In this document: piece by piece, positions 8,065-17,194 of the stretch
Numbering within the stretch: the stretch's first letter is position 1
Layout of the letters: each line of letters opens with the position of its first letter
Origin: Erysipelotrichaceae bacterium
GTDB taxonomy: Bacteria; Bacillota_I; Bacilli_A; Erysipelotrichales; Erysipelotrichaceae
Length of the DNA: 64,000 nucleotides
Direction: 5' to 3'
NCBI GenBank assembly: GCA_017428765.1
Contig: JAFRQF010000005.1
Span: 1 to 64,000 of the forward strand
Made by a program: the position numbers and the translations under genes
Notes under the pieces: generated by a model
Told to the model about the DNA's origin: nothing
What the model saw: only the letters and a program-made list of their open reading frames with translations
The model's database searches: none

Positions 8065-9555
8065 TCATCCTTGTTTCATGATCTGTTTTGCCGTTTCAAA
8101 CTGCGGATCCCTCAAAGGATCGGCCAGCTGTCTTCTGGTCTCGGAAATGATGCTGGAAAAGACATCCTGATCAAGGACATCTTCGCCCCCGAGTTCATGA
8201 TCGGCTTTATAGGCCTTTAAGGCATTCAAAGTCGTCTCATCGAAGTAGCCGTCAGTCCGTCCTACATCATAGCCTAGATATGTCAGGGCTTTCTGCGCGA
8301 TCGCCGCAGCTTCCGATACGGAATCATAGACATAAGACTCGTCCTCTTCCATATCATAATAATATTCGTAATAGATATCCGGCATCCTCACTTCGACATC
8401 CGGTTTGATACCGGTCTTATCGATCGAGACACCGTCCGGTGAATACCAGTAATAAGACGTCAGTTTCAATACGCCTCCGTTGGAAAGGATGCGGTTGGTC
8501 TGGATGACGCCCTTGCCATAGGTCGTATCGCCGACTAAGATCGCATCGCATCTTTCGCGTAAGACGATCGCCAGCACCTCCGCTGCCGAAGCCGTATCTT
8601 CCGAAGTCAGAACGACGATCTTTTTCAGATTATCGTATTTCTTTATCGAAGAAGGTGTGACATCGACCATCTCGACGCCATCCACGCCTTTCTGGCGCAG
8701 ATAGACTTCATCCGGTCCGATGAACAGACCCGAGATGTCCCTCACCGCCGTCTGATAGCCGCCGGAATCGGCACGCAGATCGATGATGATCTTTTCATAA
8801 TCGGAGAACTCATCCAGATACTTCTGCACTTCTTCCGCCGTCGTTTCACCGAAACTGTCAAGTTCCATGACGATATAGTCATCTTCCGTATAGGCATAGA
8901 CCGTAGAGTTTACGACCCCGCGGATCACTTCGACATCGTTAGTCTCGCCATCCCGTTCGATGCCCAGAGTAACGATCGTTCCCTCTTCCCCGAGGACCAG
9001 TTCACGGATCGCTTCCGTATCGAGTCCGGCAACGGATGTCCCTTCGACCGAAACGATGATGTCACCGGCTTTGAGTCCTGCTTTTTCGGCAGGCGAGGAT
9101 TTGAAGACGCGGACGATCAAAGCCGCATCATTGACATAGGAATACTCGACACCGATGCCCACATAGGAACGGTTGATCGAATCGGAAAAAGAATTCATCT
9201 CTTCCGCCGACATATAGGAAGTATACGGATCGAAATCGAACGCCGTCATCCCGTACTGGGCCTTATCTTCCAGTTCCTGATGAAGGTCTTCGTACTGATC
9301 GCCGTACAGCCAGTATCTTTCCATGATCTGTTCGATCTCCGTCACGCCGGATGCATCATAGCCGTTATAGATGATGCTCTGGGCAGGGAAAAAGATCCTT
9401 GTCAGCAATGCCCCCAACAAAAAGAAGAAAAGGCAGACCAAAACGATCAGGAATCCCTTCTTTCTTTTTTGCGCGATCTCTTTCCGCTCTGAAGCCAGAG
9501 GAACTTTCTTGAGATCGATCAGTACTTTTTCATCTCTTTCTTCGTTGTTTTCCAT
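8065..9555 (-). CDS. S41 C-terminal processing peptidase (CtpA/CtpB type)
   Basis: Membrane-anchored serine protease facing outside. The 496 residues show a cytoplasmic N-terminus, one transmembrane segment near 34-54, a PDZ domain with GIGVEY and AGDIIVSVEG, the S41 catalytic core with serine in EDTASAAE and lysine in GDTTYGKG, and a C-terminal peptidoglycan-binding domain (TDGYFDETTLNALK). It is the last gene of ftsE-ftsX-M23-S41, four bases after the M23 gene. A role in processing cell-wall hydrolases or the FtsX partner is inferred from this order, which parallels ftsEX-ctpB in Bacillus. Confidence 0.9.
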   Translation of the reverse strand: MENNEERDEKVLIDLKKVPLASERKEIAQKRKKGFLIVLVCLFFFLLGALLTRIFFPAQSIIYNGYDASGVTEIEQIMERYWLYGDQYEDLHQELEDKAQYGMTAFDFDPYTSYMSAEEMNSFSDSINRSYVGIGVEYSYVNDAALIVRVFKSSPAEKAGLKAGDIIVSVEGTSVAGLDTEAIRELVLGEEGTIVTLGIERDGETNDVEVIRGVVNSTVYAYTEDDYIVMELDSFGETTAEEVQKYLDEFSDYEKIIIDLRADSGGYQTAVRDISGLFIGPDEVYLRQKGVDGVEMVDVTPSSIKKYDNLKKIVVLTSEDTASAAEVLAIVLRERCDAILVGDTTYGKGVIQTNRILSNGGVLKLTSYYWYSPDGVSIDKTGIKPDVEVRMPDIYYEYYYDMEEDESYVYDSVSEAAAIAQKALTYLGYDVGRTDGYFDETTLNALKAYKADHELGGEDVLDQDVFSSIISETRRQLADPLRDPQFETAKQIMKQG

Positions 9556-9558
9556 TGT

Positions 9559-10929
9559 TTAGTTTGCCGGCAGATAGTATTCCGGATTGAGGATACAAGG
9601 TGCCGGAGTTCCGTTTTCACAGCGGTTGTTGTAAGCGGTACGGCCGCGTCCGACCGAGAAGGTCGCATTCCAGCCCATGGACAGGTAATCGAGAAGTTCG
9701 CCGTCACCGAGATAATACATTTCGATATGACAATGCGGACCGGTCGAAGAGCCGGAAGAACCGACCAGACCGATGACATCGTCCTGTAACAGATAATCGC
9801 CATAGGAGACATAGACCTGGTTGAGGTGGAAGAAGATGAAGCCGTAGATGCTTCCGTCGACTTCGCACATCATGTAGACCTGGCTGCCGCCGCCTGAGAT
9901 CCAGGCTCCGCAGGAAGATCCCAGATAGCCCGGGTCGGAACAGCTGTCATCCGCACGGATGACCACACCGCCCGCCGGCGCATGGATCTCTCTTCCTCTG
10001 GAAGCGGCATAGTCGACACCGAGGTGCCATGCCCCGCCCAGGAAGTCATTGTCGTAGTTCCAGACACTTGCCGAGATCCAGGAGTTATGAACAGCCGGCA
10101 CGAATCCGTCGGAAACGGTCACGCCGGTCGCCTTCAGAGCTTCACGCAGATCATCGAAGGTGTTGTAGATGTTGTCCCTTGCCTCGGTCATCGCATCGAG
10201 TTCTTCGGAGATCCTGAGGGCTTCTTCCTCATAGAATTCCTGCATTGCGATGAGTTCCGCCTGCTTGGCAACGATCTCTTCATATTTCTCATCCAGTTCT
10301 TTCTTGGATGCATCAAGTTCCGCCTTGTCTTTGTTCAGCTGTTCGATGACGCTGAGCAGTGATTCACGGTCTGCCTTGTCTTTGGAGACGATGGCTTCCA
10401 CGCCATAGACTCTTGAAAGCATATCGGTGAATGACTTGGAACCGAGTATGAATTCCAGATAGCCGTTGAAATGCATGGTCTTCTGCGTCTCCACCATACG
10501 ATTCTTGACGCGGGTATTCAGCGCTTCGACCTTTGCCTCGTTTTCTGCGATCTGCACCGTGAGCTCTTCGATACGGGTTTCCAGATCATCGATCTGTATC
10601 TTCAGCGTATCGATCTCGCCCTGGTAGGCTTCCGCCTTGGTCGCATATTCATTGGCCAGGGCAGCTGCCGCTTCCCTGTCATCCTGGGCTGCCGCGATCT
10701 GATCTTCGATCTCTTTTAAGGAAGACTGGGCGTTCTTGGCGATGGCCCGGCAGGCTGCCTTGTCCTTGTCGTAGACGCACTTTTCGTAGTCCGTCTTTTC
10801 TTCTTCCTCTTCTTCGTAAGTCTCTTCTTCGTAGACTTCCTCATCGGCATAAATAAAACTCGTCTTAACGCAAAGCGGTAAGACTAAAAGAAGGACAAGG
10901 ATGATGTTCATCAGTTTTTTAAACATCAT
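9559..10929 (-). CDS. M23-family peptidoglycan hydrolase with coiled coil (EnvC/PcsB-like)
   Basis: Secreted protein with a signal peptide, an acidic glutamate-rich stretch, a long coiled coil (about residues 70-260) and a C-terminal LytM/M23 domain. The domain carries HLGVDYAASRG near 305 and HCHIEMYYLGD near 420, which hold zinc ligands. The coiled coil plus hydrolase layout and the position after ftsX make it the probable periseptal hydrolase activated by FtsEX. The start at 10929 was preferred because it forms an ATGA overlap with the ftsX stop. Confidence 0.85.
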   Translation of the reverse strand: MMFKKLMNIILVLLLVLPLCVKTSFIYADEEVYEEETYEEEEEEKTDYEKCVYDKDKAACRAIAKNAQSSLKEIEDQIAAAQDDREAAAALANEYATKAEAYQGEIDTLKIQIDDLETRIEELTVQIAENEAKVEALNTRVKNRMVETQKTMHFNGYLEFILGSKSFTDMLSRVYGVEAIVSKDKADRESLLSVIEQLNKDKAELDASKKELDEKYEEIVAKQAELIAMQEFYEEEALRISEELDAMTEARDNIYNTFDDLREALKATGVTVSDGFVPAVHNSWISASVWNYDNDFLGGAWHLGVDYAASRGREIHAPAGGVVIRADDSCSDPGYLGSSCGAWISGGGSQVYMMCEVDGSIYGFIFFHLNQVYVSYGDYLLQDDVIGLVGSSGSSTGPHCHIEMYYLGDGELLDYLSMGWNATFSVGRGRTAYNNRCENGTPAPCILNPEYYLPAN

Positions 10930-11828
10930 CTTGTCAACCTCAGATACTTGCATACGGAAATATAGGAACCCATGAAACCGACGAAAATGCCGATCGCCAG
11001 AAGTCCCGCAGCGATATAGATGATGAACGGAACGACCGGGATCAGGGTGATGACGCCTGCCAGCACGCCGCCGGTCATCTTGTATAACTCATAGTAGCCG
11101 TAAACGATCAGCCCGATCGGTAAGATCGAACCGATGATGGCGATAATGACACCTTCCACTAAGAAAGGCGCACGGATGTAGGAGTTCTTCGCTCCGACAT
11201 TCCGCATGATCCAGATCTCATCTTTTCTGGTCGCGATCGTGATCTTGATCGTATTGTAGATCAGATAGACCGCTAAGGCGATCAGAGCCAGGATCAGGAT
11301 ACCGCCGGCATTCCTTACGGTATGTAAGATATTGATCAGAGTATAGGTGTTGTTGCCGCCATCCTGGACGGAATCGATGCCGTTCATTGCCGCAACGGCA
11401 TTCTTGACGGTCTCCATGTTCATGCCGTCTTTGACATAGATCAGAAACGTATCATGGAAAGGATTCTCGGCACGGTAGTTTTCGGAGAACTCCACCATGT
11501 CCGGATATTCCTTGTTATAGAAATCGAATTCTTCGTCTTTCGTACGATAGATGACATGGTCCACTTCTTCCATGGACTCGATGTCGTTTTTCATATTGGT
11601 GATCCTTGAAGGATCGTTCACTTCATAGTCGATCAAAGCGACCAGAGAGATGGAAGATTCGATCTCCTGGGTCAGATAGGCCATGTTGATGGCAAAGACA
11701 CCGAAGACACCGACAAGAAGCAGAGTGATGGTGACTGCCGAAGACGCTGAAAAGGCCATACCGAAATGGCGTTTGACACCGATGAAGCCTTCTCTGAGGT
11801 GTCTGAAGAAACGGCGGAAGAATACCAT
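10926..11828 (-). CDS. ftsX: Cell-division protein FtsX
   Basis: Membrane component of the FtsEX complex that passes ATP hydrolysis to extracellular cell-wall hydrolases. The 300 residues have a first transmembrane helix near 23-45, a large extracellular loop of about 120 residues, and three helices in the C-terminal half, with the conserved IMRNVGAKNSYIRAPFLVEG cytoplasmic segment. The start overlaps the ftsE stop by one base (TAATG). Confidence 0.93.
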   Translation of the reverse strand: MVFFRRFFRHLREGFIGVKRHFGMAFSASSAVTITLLLVGVFGVFAINMAYLTQEIESSISLVALIDYEVNDPSRITNMKNDIESMEEVDHVIYRTKDEEFDFYNKEYPDMVEFSENYRAENPFHDTFLIYVKDGMNMETVKNAVAAMNGIDSVQDGGNNTYTLINILHTVRNAGGILILALIALAVYLIYNTIKITIATRKDEIWIMRNVGAKNSYIRAPFLVEGVIIAIIGSILPIGLIVYGYYELYKMTGGVLAGVITLIPVVPFIIYIAAGLLAIGIFVGFMGSYISVCKYLRLTR

Positions 11829-12865
11829 TATTCCCTTCCTCCTTCCGAGATCTCTTTGATCGCATCGAGCTGCATCGTGATCTCGTTGATCATCTCATCC
11901 TGGGCTTCTTCCTTGGAAAGATGTCTTTCTTTGATCGGACGCTCGTCATAAGGGATCGAACCGTCAGAGCGTACATGTTTCGGTTTGTCGCGGTCGCGGT
12001 GGAGCTCCGTCTGTACGGAAGAAGGCTGCACAGCCGCTTCCTGTTCGGGAACATTCGAAACGGAAGCTTCTGTTACAGGAGCTTCATTTTTCACTTCTTC
12101 CTGTATGGTCTGCTGAGGCACATTTTCCTCAGTAACTGTTTCTTCTTTCTTCGTCTCGCCTTTGACCTGCGTGAGGTTCTGTTTATAGAAGCTCAGGGTG
12201 CGGCTTCCGTCATTGACGATGTGGCCGGAATCGATGCGGATCGTACGCTTCGGATGGTATTCGACCATGACGTCGTTATGCGTGACGACTAAAAGCGTCG
12301 TCTTTTCTTCGCTGTTGATCTTTTCCAGAAGGCGGATCATTTCATCGGTCATCGAAGGGTCGAGGTTTCCTGTCGGCTCGTCGGCGATCAGGATGGTCGG
12401 ACGCTTGGCGATGGCACGGGCGATGGCGACACGCTGCTGCTGGCCGCCTGAAAGTTCTCTCGGTTTGACGTTGGCCTTGTCAGCCAGATCGACGAGTTTG
12501 AGAACTTCCCTGGTGCGCTTGCGGATCTTGTCATTTGGCAGATCGAGGACTTCCAAAGCATAGGCGACATTTTCAAAAACGGTCTTCTCCGGAAGCAGAC
12601 GGTAGTCCTGGAAAACGACACCGATCTTGCGGCGGTACAGATAGACCTTGGATTTGCGCAGTCTTCCGACATTGACGCCGTTGACGATGACGCTGCCGCC
12701 GGTCGGCACTTCTTCGCCATCCAGCAGTTTGATCAGGGTCGATTTGCCTGAACCTGTCGGGCCCATGATATAGACAAATTCGCCGTCATTGACTTTGAGA
12801 TTGATGTCCTCTAATGCGTGTGTACCATTCTTATATTTCTTTGAAACGTTCTTGAATTCTATCAT
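11828..12865 (-). CDS. ftsE: Cell-division ATPase FtsE with long C-terminal extension
   Basis: ABC ATPase of FtsEX. Walker A is GPTGSGKST near residue 36, the signature is LSGGQQQR near 139, and Walker B is ILIADEPTGNLDP near 158. The core ends near residue 228, the usual full length. A further ~115 residues rich in Glu, Val, Pro and Gln (EEVKNEAPVTEASVSNV) end in a charged helix. No Shine-Dalgarno is present. TTGTGG, 17 bases, TACAAT ends nine bases before the ATG, so the operon mRNA is probably leaderless. Confidence 0.93.
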   Translation of the reverse strand: MIEFKNVSKKYKNGTHALEDINLKVNDGEFVYIMGPTGSGKSTLIKLLDGEEVPTGGSVIVNGVNVGRLRKSKVYLYRRKIGVVFQDYRLLPEKTVFENVAYALEVLDLPNDKIRKRTREVLKLVDLADKANVKPRELSGGQQQRVAIARAIAKRPTILIADEPTGNLDPSMTDEMIRLLEKINSEEKTTLLVVTHNDVMVEYHPKRTIRIDSGHIVNDGSRTLSFYKQNLTQVKGETKKEETVTEENVPQQTIQEEVKNEAPVTEASVSNVPEQEAAVQPSSVQTELHRDRDKPKHVRSDGSIPYDERPIKERHLSKEEAQDEMINEITMQLDAIKEISEGGRE

Positions 12866-12874
12866 ACTTTTATC

Positions 12875-12903
12875 ATTGTACCACTATTGAATTAGCCCCA
12901 CAA
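12875..12903 (-). promoter_or_regulatory. Promoter of the ftsE operon
   Basis: TTGTGG (12898-12903), 17-base spacer, TACAAT (12875-12880), then nine bases to the ATG. It implies a start of transcription close to the initiation codon. Confidence 0.65.
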
Positions 12904-12974
12904 ACAAAGGGATACTGATTTTTCCCTAAATCCGCAGATTGATGTTAAAATAATTTTATAGAGGAGGCAGACTT

Positions 12975-13298
12975 ATGAAACTTATTCTTGCTATAATCTC
13001 GACTGACGATACTAAGGCTTGTATTTCCGCTTTAAACAGAGCTTCTTTTCATGTGACACGTCTGGCCACGACCGGTGGTTTCCTCTCCTCGGGAAACACG
13101 ACACTGATCATCGGCTGCGAAGACAAAGAAGTTGAAAAAGCCATAGAGATCCTCGGAAGCGAATCACAGAGAAGAAAAGAAGCTGTCCCAACGACCATCT
13201 CTACCGATATGTCTTCCCTGGTGTCCTACCCGATCGAAGTGGAAGTCGGAGGTGCCACCATCTTCGTACTGAATGTCGAGGATTTCAGAAAACTCTAA
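12975..13298 (+). CDS. darA: Cyclic-di-AMP receptor PstA/DarA (DUF970)
   Basis: Small PII-like signalling protein that binds cyclic-di-AMP. The 107 residues start MKLILAIIS and contain the family TRLATTGGFLSSGNTTL segment (about residues 29-45) that shapes the nucleotide site. An AGAGGAGG ribosome-binding site precedes the ATG. In Bacillus the homologue (yaaQ) lies between tmk and holB. Here it has moved away from that cluster and stands alone, divergent from ftsE and closed by its own terminator. Confidence 0.92.
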   Translation: MKLILAIISTDDTKACISALNRASFHVTRLATTGGFLSSGNTTLIIGCEDKEVEKAIEILGSESQRRKEAVPTTISTDMSSLVSYPIEVEVGGATIFVLNVEDFRKL

Positions 13299-13302
13299 TC
13301 TT

Positions 13303-13331
13303 GAAGAACCAGTCCCCTGGTTCTTTTTTAA
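13303..13331 (+). terminator. Terminator of darA
   Basis: AAGAACCAG and CTGGTTCTT form a 9-bp stem with a TCCC loop and a T-run. Confidence 0.9.
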
Positions 13332-13340
13332 AAACAAATT

Positions 13341-14036
13341 ATGAACGCATTCTCTAAAGGATTGAAAACCGGCATTCCCATCGGACTGGGTTACTTCGCA
13401 GTCGCCTTTTCTCTTGGCATCGCCGCCGCATCGGCAGGTCTCACCCCTTTCCAGGGCTTTCTGACTTCTGCCGTCATGAATGCTTCAGCCGGCGAGAATG
13501 CGGCATTCATCGCCATGAAAGAATCCGTCCCCTATCTGCAGATGGCATTGATCACCGCCGTCTCCAACATCCGCTATGTCCTGATGTCCTTTGCCCTCTC
13601 ACAGAAGATCGACCCGAAGGCAAAGATGATACACCGCTTCCTGCTGGGTTTCTTTCTGACCGACGAATACTTTGCCCTGGCCATCAGCCAGGACCCGTAT
13701 TGCGATCCGTATTTTTCCTACGGAGCGATCAGCTTTGCGGCACCCTGCTGGGCACTTGGCACGGCACTGGGCATATTGATGGGCAATATCCTGCCGCCAA
13801 GAGTCGTATCGGCGCTCTCGGTCGCCTTATTCGGCATGTTTCTGGCGATCATCATCCCGCCTGCCAAGACATCAAGACCCATCCTGATCCTGATCATCCT
13901 GAGCTTTGTTTCAAGCTTTCTCCTGTCAAGATTCACGTCTTTATCGCAATCCACCATCACCATCATCCTGACCATAGTGATCTCAAGCCTCGGTGCCTTG
14001 CTTTTCCCGGTGAAAGGAGGAGATCATGGATCGTAA
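13341..14036 (+). CDS. azlC: AzlC-family branched-chain amino acid exporter, large subunit
   Basis: Membrane protein of 231 residues with about five or six helices. It has the AzlC opening GLKTGIPIGLGYFAVAFSLG and the NIRYVLMSFALSQ segment. With AzlD it exports branched-chain amino acids or analogues. The ATG comes only ten bases after the darA terminator T-run and has no Shine-Dalgarno, so how it is expressed is unclear. The last codons overlap azlD by 11 bases. Confidence 0.88.
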   Translation: MNAFSKGLKTGIPIGLGYFAVAFSLGIAAASAGLTPFQGFLTSAVMNASAGENAAFIAMKESVPYLQMALITAVSNIRYVLMSFALSQKIDPKAKMIHRFLLGFFLTDEYFALAISQDPYCDPYFSYGAISFAAPCWALGTALGILMGNILPPRVVSALSVALFGMFLAIIIPPAKTSRPILILIILSFVSSFLLSRFTSLSQSTITIILTIVISSLGALLFPVKGGDHGS

Positions 14037-14331
14037 TTTCTACATCTACCTCCTGGTCATGGGCGTCACCGTCTTTGCGATACGCGTGCTTCCTCTGACT
14101 CTGATACGAAGGCCGATCAGAAACCGCTTCATCCGCGATTTTCTATACTATGTCCCTTACGTGACCTTGTCCATCATGACCTTCCCGGCCATCATCGATG
14201 CCACATCCAATCCGCTTGCCGGCTTGTTCGCCTTAATGGCAGGGATCATTGCCGCATATAAGGAAATGGGCTTATTCAAGGTCACACTGGTATGCTGCTT
14301 CAGCGTACTGATCCTGGAATTCCTCTTATAG
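14026..14331 (+). CDS. azlD: AzlD-family transporter small subunit
   Basis: A 101-residue protein with three or four hydrophobic helices and the AzlD-typical ALPL-like start region (FAIRVLPLTLIR). GGAGGAG lies before its ATG inside azlC. It is translationally coupled to azlC and is its partner in amino acid export. Confidence 0.87.
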   Translation: MDRNFYIYLLVMGVTVFAIRVLPLTLIRRPIRNRFIRDFLYYVPYVTLSIMTFPAIIDATSNPLAGLFALMAGIIAAYKEMGLFKVTLVCCFSVLILEFLL

Positions 14332-14388
14332 TTTTCACTTACTTTTTCTCCTTGTCATTTATAATGTAGATAAGGAGAATTTTTTATT

Positions 14389-16179
14389 ATGGAAATCACC
14401 AATACGATCAAATATGTAGGTGTCAATGACCACCGGATCGACCTTTTCGAAGGCCAGTACAAGGTCCCGAACGGCATGTCCTACAATTCCTACGTCATCC
14501 TTGATGAAAAGATCGCCGTCATGGATACGGTCGACCGCAATTTCACCCACGAATGGCTCGACAATATTCAGAATGTATTAGGCGGCAGGCAGCCGGACTA
14601 TCTGATCGTCCAGCATATGGAACCCGATCATTCCGCCAACATCGCCAACTTCATGAAGATCTATGACAAAGCAATCATCGTAGCTTCCGACAAGGCGTTC
14701 ACGATGATGAACAATTATTTCGGCACGGCTTACGAAGAGCGCCATCAGATCATCAAGGAAGGCGACGAGCTCGTTTTAGGAAAACACGTATTACATTTCA
14801 TCGCAGCACCGATGGTCCACTGGCCGGAAGTCATGATGACTTACGATTCTTATGAAAGAGCTCTGTTCTCTGCCGACGGTTTCGGTAAATTCGGCGCACT
14901 GGATGTCGAAGAAGACTGGGTCGATGAGGCAAGACGCTATTACATCGGCATCGTCGGCAAATACGGCAGACAAGTCCAGGCCGTCTTGAAAAAGGCCGCG
15001 GATCTGCACATCCAGATGATACTTCCGTTACACGGACCGTTCCTTTACAAGAATCTTCCGTACTACCTGAACTTATACAACACCTGGTCTTCCTACGACG
15101 TGGAGAAAGACGGCGTCGTCATCTGCTACACCTCCGTTTACGGTCACACCAAAGCGGCGGTCGAGAAGCTTGCGGAAGAACTGAAAGCCTGCAACGCTCC
15201 GGAAGTCAAGGTCTATGACCTTGCCAGATGCGATATGTCGCAAGCCGTTGCCGACGCCTTCGCCTATGGAAAACTGGTATTGGCAACGACGACTTACAAT
15301 GCCGACATCTATCCGTTCATGAAGGAATTCATCCATCATCTCACGGAACGCGGCTTCACCAAACGCAAGATCGGTCTCATCGAAAACGGCTCCTGGGCAC
15401 CTCTGGCAGCCAAGACGATGAAAGACATGTTTGCCAAGTCTGTCGATCTGACCTTCATCGACCCTGTCGTTTCCATCAAGTCGGCAATGAACGATGACAA
15501 CAAGAAACAGATCGAAGAACTTGCGGCCCAGCTTTGCGCAGACTATATGGCAAGGGATGAGAAGAAAGCCAACAAGTCCGATATGAAGGCCTTGTTCTCC
15601 ATCGGCTATGGCTTATATGTGGTCACCTCCAATGACGGCAAGAAGGATAACGGTCTGATCGTCAACACGGTCGTTCAGCTCACCGACAATCCGTTCAGGG
15701 TCATGGTCTCCATCAACAAGAACAACTATTCCCATCATGTCATCCAGCAGACCGGCATCATGAATGTCAACTGTCTGAGCGTCGAAGCACCGTTCAAGGT
15801 CTTCGAACAGTTCGGTTTCCAGTCCGGACGCAATGTCGACAAGTTCAAGGGTGAAACGATACTCCGTTCCGACAACGGACTCGCCTTCCTGTCCCGCTAC
15901 ATCAACGCCTTCTTCTCACTGAAGGTGGAAGATTACAAGGATCTCGGAACGCACGGCATGTTCATCTGCTCAGTCACCGAAGCGCGCGTCATCTCCAATG
16001 CGGAAACGATGACCTACACCTACTATCAGAAAAACGTCAAACCGAAACCTCAGACGGAAGGCAAGAAAGGCTTTGTCTGCAAGGTCTGCGGATACGTCTA
16101 TGAAGGCGACACTCTGCCGGAAGACTTCATCTGTCCGTTATGCAAACACGGCGCAAGTGATTTCGAAGAGATCAAATAA
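14389..16179 (+). CDS. Four-domain flavodiiron protein (diiron-flavodoxin-flavin reductase-rubredoxin)
   Basis: Cytosolic O2 or NO reductase protecting anaerobes. Domains in order: metallo-beta-lactamase diiron core with HMEPDHS near residue 80 and HGPFLY near 225; flavodoxin domain from about 253 (VICYTSVYGHTKAAVEKL); a flavin-reductase split-barrel domain near 400-540; and a C-terminal rubredoxin with CKVCGY and CPLCKHG holding four iron-ligand cysteines. Electron entry and acceptor are therefore fused in one chain. AAGGAG precedes the ATG and TATAAT lies about 22 bases upstream. A terminator follows the stop. Confidence 0.93.
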   Translation: MEITNTIKYVGVNDHRIDLFEGQYKVPNGMSYNSYVILDEKIAVMDTVDRNFTHEWLDNIQNVLGGRQPDYLIVQHMEPDHSANIANFMKIYDKAIIVASDKAFTMMNNYFGTAYEERHQIIKEGDELVLGKHVLHFIAAPMVHWPEVMMTYDSYERALFSADGFGKFGALDVEEDWVDEARRYYIGIVGKYGRQVQAVLKKAADLHIQMILPLHGPFLYKNLPYYLNLYNTWSSYDVEKDGVVICYTSVYGHTKAAVEKLAEELKACNAPEVKVYDLARCDMSQAVADAFAYGKLVLATTTYNADIYPFMKEFIHHLTERGFTKRKIGLIENGSWAPLAAKTMKDMFAKSVDLTFIDPVVSIKSAMNDDNKKQIEELAAQLCADYMARDEKKANKSDMKALFSIGYGLYVVTSNDGKKDNGLIVNTVVQLTDNPFRVMVSINKNNYSHHVIQQTGIMNVNCLSVEAPFKVFEQFGFQSGRNVDKFKGETILRSDNGLAFLSRYINAFFSLKVEDYKDLGTHGMFICSVTEARVISNAETMTYTYYQKNVKPKPQTEGKKGFVCKVCGYVYEGDTLPEDFICPLCKHGASDFEEIK

Positions 16180-16186
16180 CAAAGCT

Positions 16187-16208
16187 AAGGGGCCATCAAG
16201 CCCCTTTT
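16187..16208 (+). terminator. Terminator of flavodiiron gene
   Basis: AAGGGGC and GCCCCTT form a 7-bp stem around CATCAA, followed by T-rich sequence. Confidence 0.85.
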
Positions 16209-16224
16209 CTTATACAATGAAGGT

Positions 16225-16491
16225 ATGAAGAGATATTTCATCGTCTACAAAGGGATCGTCCAAGGCGTAGGTTTCAGGGGCAAGGCCATCCAATGTGCCA
16301 GAAGACATCAGCTGACAGGCTACGTACGAAACACGCTTGCGGGCGATGTCGAATGTGAAGTCCAGGGAGAAGAAGTCGACCTCTTTGTAAAAGAAACGAT
16401 CGCCGGCGATCGTTTCATCAAAGTCTTTGATTATTCCATAAAGCAGATCCCTCTCAAGGAAGATGAGAGGAATTTTACCGTCAGATTCTGA
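16225..16491 (+). CDS. acyP: Acylphosphatase
   Basis: Small enzyme that hydrolyses acyl phosphates. The 88 residues have the GIVQGVGFR signature (catalytic arginine near residue 18) and an asparagine in TGYVRNTLAGDVE. TACAAT (16213-16218) lies six bases before the ATG, which points to a leaderless message; the intervening GAAGGT is too close to act as a normal ribosome-binding site. Its end overlaps the convergent SpoU methyltransferase gene by 11 bases. Confidence 0.9.
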   Translation: MKRYFIVYKGIVQGVGFRGKAIQCARRHQLTGYVRNTLAGDVECEVQGEEVDLFVKETIAGDRFIKVFDYSIKQIPLKEDERNFTVRF

Positions 16492-17194
16492 ACCGATACA
16501 TGATGGTCGAGGCAGCCATGCCGACATTCAAAGAGTCGATATTGCGCATGTCGATCTTCATGATGCAGTCGGAAACATCCATCAGTTCTTTCAAGACGCC
16601 GCTTCCTTCGTTTCCGAGTATGAAAGCCATCTTTTCTTTCGGCTCAACTTCATGCATCTCATAGGTGTTGTCGCGAAGTCCCGTCGCACAGACATAGAAG
16701 CCCTCTTTCTTCAGACGATCCACTTCTTCCAGAAGATCGCCATGGCAGATCTTCAGCTCATAGATGCCGCCTTTACATGCGGAAAGGCATTTCTCATTGT
16801 AGATCTCCGCACATTCCTTCGATAAGATCAGCGAGTCGAAGCCAAACAGCTGTGCCGCCTCCATGATGCGGCCGATGTTCAAAGGATCCTGTAATCTGTC
16901 TAACAGGATGACCCGCTTTCCAGGGTCCCGCACTTCTTCGATCATTCCGGAAACGCCGATATAGGAATGTCCTTCTTCATCGGCGATCTTATCCAATACT
17001 TCCTGGCTCACTTCTAACACATCATCGTGTTCAAAAGGCAATTCTCCGGTATAGACGAGCTTTTTCAGAAAGCCTTTTTCTTTTGCCTTCAGGATCAGCT
17101 GTTCATCGCACAGCAGAAAACTGTCTTCACGATACTTCTTCATGTGAAGCTTGCACAGGTTCTTGACTGTCTTATTCTCCAAGGAAGTGATCAT
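16481..17194 (-). CDS. SpoU/TrmH-family RNA 2'-O-methyltransferase (first of two)
   Basis: SPOUT-fold SAM methyltransferase acting on rRNA or tRNA. The 237 residues include the three family motifs: DPLNIGRIMEAAQLFG near 104, FILGNEGSG near 193 and SLNVGMAASTIMYRF at the end. An N-terminal substrate-binding domain precedes them. It overlaps the upstream SpoU paralogue by ATGA and is last in the U32-U32-SpoU-SpoU operon. The target base cannot be read from sequence. Confidence 0.88.
   Translation of the reverse strand: MITSLENKTVKNLCKLHMKKYREDSFLLCDEQLILKAKEKGFLKKLVYTGELPFEHDDVLEVSQEVLDKIADEEGHSYIGVSGMIEEVRDPGKRVILLDRLQDPLNIGRIMEAAQLFGFDSLILSKECAEIYNEKCLSACKGGIYELKICHGDLLEEVDRLKKEGFYVCATGLRDNTYEMHEVEPKEKMAFILGNEGSGVLKELMDVSDCIMKIDMRNIDSLNVGMAASTIMYRFRI

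Noticed and set aside
8360-8372. TTACGAATA on the minus strand as a third com-box
   Set aside because: It lies within the S41 peptidase coding sequence (a Tyr/Glu-rich stretch) and lacks the TTAGGAATC half at the right distance.
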